Positions 24,046-30,891 of a stretch of 30,891 nucleotides of DNA are shown one piece after another. This DNA is from Phycisphaerales bacterium UBA2402 (GTDB lineage Bacteria > Planctomycetota > Phycisphaerae > Phycisphaerales > UBA1924). The DNA is taken from assembly GCA_002343715.1 (NCBI GenBank), contig DDSA01000159.1, positions 1 through 30,891 on the forward strand. Direction: 5' to 3'. The notes beneath the pieces are model-generated. The model made no database searches. It had not been told where the DNA came from and saw only the letters and a program-made list of their open reading frames with translations. A program made the translations under genes and the position numbers. Position 1 is the stretch's first letter, and every line of letters begins with the position of its first letter.

Positions 24046-25544
24046 AGAACATCCTCGCCTGGGTCAAATCCAACCTGCTCATCGTCATCTTCTGCTTCAT
24101 CGTGCTCGCCGCGTTGCCCACGACGTTCGCCGTCAGCAGCGCCTGGCGTGAGCGGATCCGCTCGGAACGCGAGAAGGCGGCCAACGACGAGATGGGCAAG
24201 ATCAGCAAGGCCGATGTGAGTTACACCATCCCGTCGTACGACCCGGGCCAGAAGCCCGTGGAGTACAAGGGGGCGCCCAACTCCGAGATCACGGCATGGT
24301 TCAAGCGAGAGCGTGAAGCGCTCGCCACCGCGGCCGAGAGCCTCGTCAAGCGAGCCGCCGAGTTCAATCGCGGCGTCGGGAATGATGCCGCGGCGGTCGG
24401 GCGTTCCGAGCATCGTCCCCTGGTGGACGGCTTGTTCCCCGATCCGAAAGTGATCGTTGAAAGCCGACTCAGGGAACAGATGGGCGAGTCGTTTGACGCC
24501 AAGACTCCCGAAGAAAAAGCGGCGTTGATCCAAGACGCCGCCGAAGATCTGCTGACCGCCAAACTGAATGAGATGGAGGAAGTCCTGCTCGGCAAGAGGG
24601 GCCGCCCGGACATTTACGCCGATCTGCTTTCTTCGATCAACGCGGGTCCGCCCGCGGACCCCATCGCCGTGAACAGCGCGATCAAGGAGATGTTCACACG
24701 GGAATCCGACAAGATCACCGCCGGCAAGAGGGCGTTGACACAGGATGAACAGGAGGGACTGGTCAAAAGACTCGCCGACCGGCGTCTCGCCGAGTACCAG
24801 GCCGTCGCCTCGCAGCGTTCGCTCTTCGCCACACCCAAAATCTGGCCGCAGTCCCCGCAGAAGGGCTTTTCATCGATCCCCAGGGGGAAGATTGATCTGG
24901 GCAATATCTCGCTCGAGGCGTTCTTTGTCAATCAGTGGGACTACTGGGTGTTCAATGATGTCCTGGCGGCGATCCGCCTGGCGAACGGGGACCGCGGCAA
25001 CCCCGTGGGCGTTGCCAACGCCGTCGTGAAGCGGATCGAGTCCTTCCAACTCGCCGACCCCGAGGGGTTGTACGGCTCCGCCGACCCGATGGGGGACATG
25101 AACGCAGCTCAGGCGACACCACCCGCTTCCGACGTGCCCGGTCTGGTTCCCAGGGATTGGACGGTCTCCATCACGGGACGGGGCATGGGTTCGTGGAACT
25201 CGATGTACGATGTCCGGCGCGTCACGCTCACCGTCATCGTTTCGTCCGCGAGGATCAACGAGTTTCTCGACGCGATCGCCCGCACGAACTTCATGTCCGT
25301 CACCGACCTCGACCTGCAGGCGGTCGATATCTGGAACGACCTGCGTGAAGGCTATTACTACGGCCCGGAGCACGTTGTCCGTGCCACCATCGGCATCGAA
25401 ACCGTCTGGCTTCGCGGGTGGACATCGGCCTACATGCCGCCCGATGTCGCCGGGTTGCTCGGCGCGCCCGCTTCAGAAGGGGTCCCCGGCGCGGCCCCCG
25501 TGACGTCGCAACCCCCGTCCAATCGCGGCCGCAAGGGCGGCTGA
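24042..25544 (+). CDS. Inner-membrane platform protein of the pilus operon, PilO/GspM-like position
   Basis: The 500-residue protein starts with GTG (24042), overlapping the pilM-like stop, with GGAG 8 bases upstream. It has one membrane helix near the N-terminus (LLIVIFCFIVLAALPTTFAV, about 12-31), a long helical region rich in Glu/Lys (about 35-260), then a C-terminal beta/alpha domain containing the strand pair WTVSITGRGMGSWNSMYDV and VRRVTLTVIVSSARINEFLD, as in the ferredoxin-like end of PilN/PilO or GspM. Sequence family is not recognised with certainty. The place in the operon and topology suggest it forms a scaffold with its neighbours. Confidence 0.65.
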   Translation: MKNILAWVKSNLLIVIFCFIVLAALPTTFAVSSAWRERIRSEREKAANDEMGKISKADVSYTIPSYDPGQKPVEYKGAPNSEITAWFKREREALATAAESLVKRAAEFNRGVGNDAAAVGRSEHRPLVDGLFPDPKVIVESRLREQMGESFDAKTPEEKAALIQDAAEDLLTAKLNEMEEVLLGKRGRPDIYADLLSSINAGPPADPIAVNSAIKEMFTRESDKITAGKRALTQDEQEGLVKRLADRRLAEYQAVASQRSLFATPKIWPQSPQKGFSSIPRGKIDLGNISLEAFFVNQWDYWVFNDVLAAIRLANGDRGNPVGVANAVVKRIESFQLADPEGLYGSADPMGDMNAAQATPPASDVPGLVPRDWTVSITGRGMGSWNSMYDVRRVTLTVIVSSARINEFLDAIARTNFMSVTDLDLQAVDIWNDLREGYYYGPEHVVRATIGIETVWLRGWTSAYMPPDVAGLLGAPASEGVPGAAPVTSQPPSNRGRKGG

Positions 25545-25583
25545 TCCGCGTTCTGTTCCGACCGATTCCGCGAGGACCCAACC

Positions 25584-27827
25584 ATGAAACTCAAAGGCAT
25601 CAAGCCCATCGAGCAGCACGTGGACAAGATCGTGATCGCGCTTACCGCCGCGGCGGGAGCCGGATTGCTCATCTGGCAGTTCATCCGCCCCAACGAAGTG
25701 AAAGTGGGCACGGTGAAGGAGACACCGACCCGGGCCTTCAAGCCCGTCGAAGATGCCGCGCGGCGCCTGGAGCAGCGCCTCAACGTGCCGGGCGTGCCCG
25801 ACGAGATCAAGGCCAGCGCCGGCAAGCCGGTCTCGGATCAACTCGCCATCGGTCTGGCGGCATCGTTCGGTGACCCGGCGCGTTCCATCGCGCTGGGGCC
25901 GACGCCGTCGATTGGCGCGGTTGCCGGGGTCGGTCCGGCCACGGCGGACACCTTTGTCCTTCCCGCGATCCCCGCGCCCACCGGCCTCGCCGTACACGCG
26001 TTCCGCTCCAGCATCCATCCGGTCGAAGTGGTGCGCAACCCGGAACTCGCCAAGTCGGGGCTGTTGCCCAGCGAGCAGCCGTTCGACAAAGCCGCGGTCA
26101 GTGTCGAGGTCGTGTTCAATGGTCAGGCGTTGAAGGACCAACTATTGAACGACCCAGATGGCGACGGGCCTCACGATCCGATCCCTCTGGGGTGGTGGCG
26201 TGATCCCGTGAACGAGGCCGCCGATCTGCTCACCGTGGTGGCCGTCCAGACCGAGCGTGAAACACTCCGCAACCCAGACGGCACCACACCGGCCCAGCCG
26301 ACAGTGACGCTCGTCACGGTGCTCCCGGGGAATACCGACACGCTCGCCCTGTGGAACTCGGGCGTCAAGAGCATCGGTGATGTCCCCCCGTACATCGAGC
26401 AGTTGAAGGCGATGTCCGAGCAGATTCTGCGACCGCAGTACTTCTCAACCATCTATGGCCCGGAGTGGAAGCCCCCGTCCGAAGTCGTCCAGACAGCCGA
26501 TGACGAAGGCAAAGCCCGCGCCATCGAGTCCAAACGCCGTGAACTCCGAGAGATCGACGACAAGATCGCGGACCTCCAGTCTCGAATCCAGTCGGGTGGC
26601 GACCCGCGTTCGCCGGGCCGATCCGCGCCCCCTCCCCCCACACGCGGCGGAGGCGGCGGGGGTGGTGGCGGGAAGGGCGGCGGTGGCGCAGGGCCGGGAG
26701 GAGCTCCCCCGCCGCGAGACACCGGGACCACTCGCGAGACCAACGTCAAAGCGCTGGAGAATCAACTCAAGGCGCAGAATGAACGCCGCGCCCGCGTCGT
26801 CAAGACCCTCGAGAGCATGGGCGAGAAGGTCGACCAGTCGGATCAGTCATCGGGCGCACCGACCGCCGGTTCGGCGGCGTTGGGTTTGCTCGACAACCCG
26901 GAGGTCAGAATTTTCGTGCACGACTTCGCGGCCCAGCCCGGCGCCCAATACCGCTACCGCACGCGCGTGCTGATCAACAACCCGCTCTTCGGCCGCAACT
27001 TGCAGGAGAGTCAGAAGAAACTGGGCGAACCGAAGGTGATCGAGGGCGCCTGGTCGGAATGGAGCCGCCCGGTTGACGTCGATCCGGACAGCATGTACTT
27101 CATCACAAGCGCCGAAGGAGCCGGCCCGCTCTCGCCAACGCCGCGGGCCGTGGCCGAGATGTTTGTCTTTCACTACGGCTTCTACCGTTCATCGACCGTC
27201 AGCCTGGAGCCCGGCGACATGCTTATCGCGCCCAGGCTCCGCCTGCCCGACGATCTCAAGATCGCGGACATGAAAAAGATGGAAGAGGCGATGAAAACTT
27301 CGGCGGACTCCACCGGCACGCCAACCTTGCCCTCCGGACCCATGGCTCCTTCCGGTCCCGCTCCCGGCCCCGGGAAGGGTGGGCCGGGTCGAGGCCGCGA
27401 TGGTGAAATCATGCCGCCCATCGATCCGCGACGGCCCGCAGCCCCCGCGCCTCCAAGCGTTCCAACGCTCGCCATGATGCCCGAGTGGCTCAGCATCAAC
27501 TGCCCACCTCCATCGGACCCGCGTGTCGATTCGGTCTTCCTGGATGCAGCGAGATTGCCCGCCGCGGCACAAGGCGCGATGGGTGAAGGCCGCCAGCGTA
27601 TTGTGGCGCTCTTCCGCGATGGTGCCGGGACCGTTGTCGTTCGCTCGCCGGATGATGACCGCGGCACCGAGACGTACCGGCGAATGGCGGCCTCCGCCAA
27701 ACTCGGAGAAACCCAGGGCCAGCCCAAAGCGGCTCCTGAAGCACGGACACCCACGTTGCCTCAACCCCGCGAACCGAGGACCCCGCCCCCGACCAAGAGC
27801 GGAGGCGGTGGCGGTGGCGGCGGTTGA
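25584..27827 (+). CDS. Large membrane-anchored protein, third gene of the pilus operon
   Basis: The 747-residue protein has one membrane helix (about 17-34, IVIALTAAAGAGLLIWQFI), then a beta-rich segment with a repeated Val/Pro pattern. A coiled coil (about 308-335, KARAIESKRRELREIDDKIA), a Pro/Gly-rich linker (a nine-Gly run near 355-363), a second coil (ALENQLKAQNERRARVVKTL) and a beta domain beginning VRIFVHDFAAQPGAQYRYRT, suggestive of a fibronectin-like fold, follow. The C-terminus is a Gly run. No family is recognised. GAGG eight bases before the ATG and a 39-base gap to the previous gene fit co-transcription. Probable role: periplasmic connector of the pilus or secretion platform. Confidence 0.65.
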   Translation: MKLKGIKPIEQHVDKIVIALTAAAGAGLLIWQFIRPNEVKVGTVKETPTRAFKPVEDAARRLEQRLNVPGVPDEIKASAGKPVSDQLAIGLAASFGDPARSIALGPTPSIGAVAGVGPATADTFVLPAIPAPTGLAVHAFRSSIHPVEVVRNPELAKSGLLPSEQPFDKAAVSVEVVFNGQALKDQLLNDPDGDGPHDPIPLGWWRDPVNEAADLLTVVAVQTERETLRNPDGTTPAQPTVTLVTVLPGNTDTLALWNSGVKSIGDVPPYIEQLKAMSEQILRPQYFSTIYGPEWKPPSEVVQTADDEGKARAIESKRRELREIDDKIADLQSRIQSGGDPRSPGRSAPPPPTRGGGGGGGGGKGGGGAGPGGAPPPRDTGTTRETNVKALENQLKAQNERRARVVKTLESMGEKVDQSDQSSGAPTAGSAALGLLDNPEVRIFVHDFAAQPGAQYRYRTRVLINNPLFGRNLQESQKKLGEPKVIEGAWSEWSRPVDVDPDSMYFITSAEGAGPLSPTPRAVAEMFVFHYGFYRSSTVSLEPGDMLIAPRLRLPDDLKIADMKKMEEAMKTSADSTGTPTLPSGPMAPSGPAPGPGKGGPGRGRDGEIMPPIDPRRPAAPAPPSVPTLAMMPEWLSINCPPPSDPRVDSVFLDAARLPAAAQGAMGEGRQRIVALFRDGAGTVVVRSPDDDRGTETYRRMAASAKLGETQGQPKAAPEARTPTLPQPREPRTPPPTKSGGGGGGGG

Positions 27828-27873
27828 GCCGGCGAATAACCGAAGGATCCTAAATTCAATCGAACTCGCATCG

Positions 27874-27893
27874 CCCATGCTCCCCGGCGTGGG
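27874..27893 (+). terminator. Candidate terminator of the pilus operon
   Basis: CCCATGC (27874-27880) and GCGTGGG (27887-27893) form a seven-base stem with one T-G wobble and a six-base loop, followed by TGTCTTCTTG. The T-tract is imperfect, so termination may be partial. Confidence 0.5.
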
Positions 27894-27977
27894 TGTCTTC
27901 TTGTGGATTATTCGTAGATAATCGAACTTGAACCCGCGTTTCTGCATAAATGATTTTCAAAACCTGAATGCTGGGAC

Positions 27978-28005
27978 TTGACGCGAGAAGGCTGATCGCT
28001 ACACT
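27978..28005 (+). promoter_or_regulatory. Promoter of the 23S rRNA gene
   Basis: TTGACG (27978-27983) and TACACT (28000-28005) are separated by 16 bases, with an A/T-rich UP-element-like tract just upstream. It is 462 bases before the 23S start, leaving a long leader, and it lies after the terminator of the preceding operon. Confidence 0.7.
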
Positions 28006-28092
28006 TCCCTCCCACCTGAAACGGCCCGATTTCGGCGTGCAAACGCAAAACCAGGTTCGGAGCAGGGGGATCGGACCGCAAGGTCCCAAACG

Positions 28093-28104
28093 GATCTTTG
28101 ACAA
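28093..28104 (+). promoter_or_regulatory. boxA-like antitermination site in the rRNA leader
   Basis: GATCTTTGACAA resembles the boxA element of rRNA leaders (TGyTCTTTrAcA type), where Nus factors load to keep polymerase from terminating in untranslated RNA. It lies about 80 bases into the predicted transcript. Confidence 0.5.
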
Positions 28105-28467
28105 CCGGATACGAATGACATCACCCCGCAGGGTTGGATGCCTGATTCCCGCAAGGGATCGAGCAACCGGTTCTGTGGGGGTGACTAGTAGATAGTAGAA
28201 GAAGCAACAAGCTGCAAAGCAACAAAGAAATCCGTGAACGGGGTCAAACCAGGGGCACGGTCGATCCGGAAGGCGCCTAGCCAAGCCGGTTCGCGAACGC
28301 AATGCAGCGCCAAAGGCACACATAACCATGCACGTGCGAATGAACGTAGATCGCGAGAGCGAGAAGCGGGAGTTCGCATCCGGCGGCCCGTCCTTACGGG
28401 AGCCGGGGCTGATGCCGATCTGGCAATGCGGGGCACCCTACGGGGTCTTTCCGCGGCGTCCGGTTGG

Positions 28468-30891
<2,424 letters not shown>

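Larger units (their letters stand above)
27828..28467. other. 640-base spacer and 23S rRNA leader
   Basis: No protein gene or tRNA is supported here. It holds the pilus-operon terminator (27874-27893), a small dyad (GATTAT 27906-27911, ATAATC 27918-27923), an AT-rich UP-element-like tract (about 27947-27962), the rRNA promoter (27978-28005), a boxA-like motif (28093-28104) and a leader with a CCCGT-CCTT-ACGGG hairpin (28387-28400). Confidence 0.6.

Noticed and set aside
28340..28400. Possible tRNA T-arm (GTTCGCATC) near the 23S start
   Set aside because: The expected A at position 58 is C, and no cloverleaf or CCA end can be drawn around it.

Overview
The window is GC-rich bacterial chromosome that looks planctomycete, most likely class Phycisphaerae. 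The pointers are a secreted FG-GAP protein that opens with the planctomycete LEPRxLL motif, a 23S rRNA gene that is not preceded by a 16S gene, an unusual PilM-type pilus operon, and a tricorn-like protease. The class assignment is inference from gene content, not a phylogenetic result.

Left end (1-3.7 kb): the start of rpmH (minus strand) faces away from dnaA across a 205-base spacer with one perfect DnaA box, so this is probably at or near the replication origin. dnaA is followed by coaD and a 12-helix MFS-like membrane protein.

Accessory/stress block (3.7-9.7 kb): a two-gene minus-strand unit encodes a nitrilase-fold protein with an unrecognised N-terminal half and a small basic protein. 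Next come an Hsp20 chaperone behind a textbook sigma-54 promoter, an L-threonine aldolase, a DUF6263-like exported protein, a PilZ protein and a flavin reductase of the iodotyrosine-deiodinase type whose start codon lies in a perfect inverted repeat.

Envelope and expression block (9.7-20.3 kb): a SurA/PpiD-like membrane-anchored protein, rpsD as a single-gene unit with its own promoter and terminator, an ECF sigma factor, a tricorn-type protease, and, divergent from it, the LEPRxLL FG-GAP protein. The last is cut by an in-frame TAG, after which the same frame continues for 178 codons with the same repeat type.

Right part (20.3-30.9 kb): an ANTAR-type response regulator with a long structured leader, an AT-rich gene-free island (about 26% GC over 21541-21660, counted by hand), a three-gene operon for an inner-membrane pilus/secretion platform in which the PilM-like actin fold is fused to a membrane helix and periplasmic domain, and then a 23S rRNA gene with its own promoter and boxA-like leader, running off the right edge.

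No insertion sequence, CRISPR array, tRNA gene or prophage was seen. The best candidates for something undescribed are the nitrilase-fold two-gene unit, the GspL-like PilM fusion operon, the amber-interrupted surface protein and the sigma-54/leader-hairpin control of hsp20.
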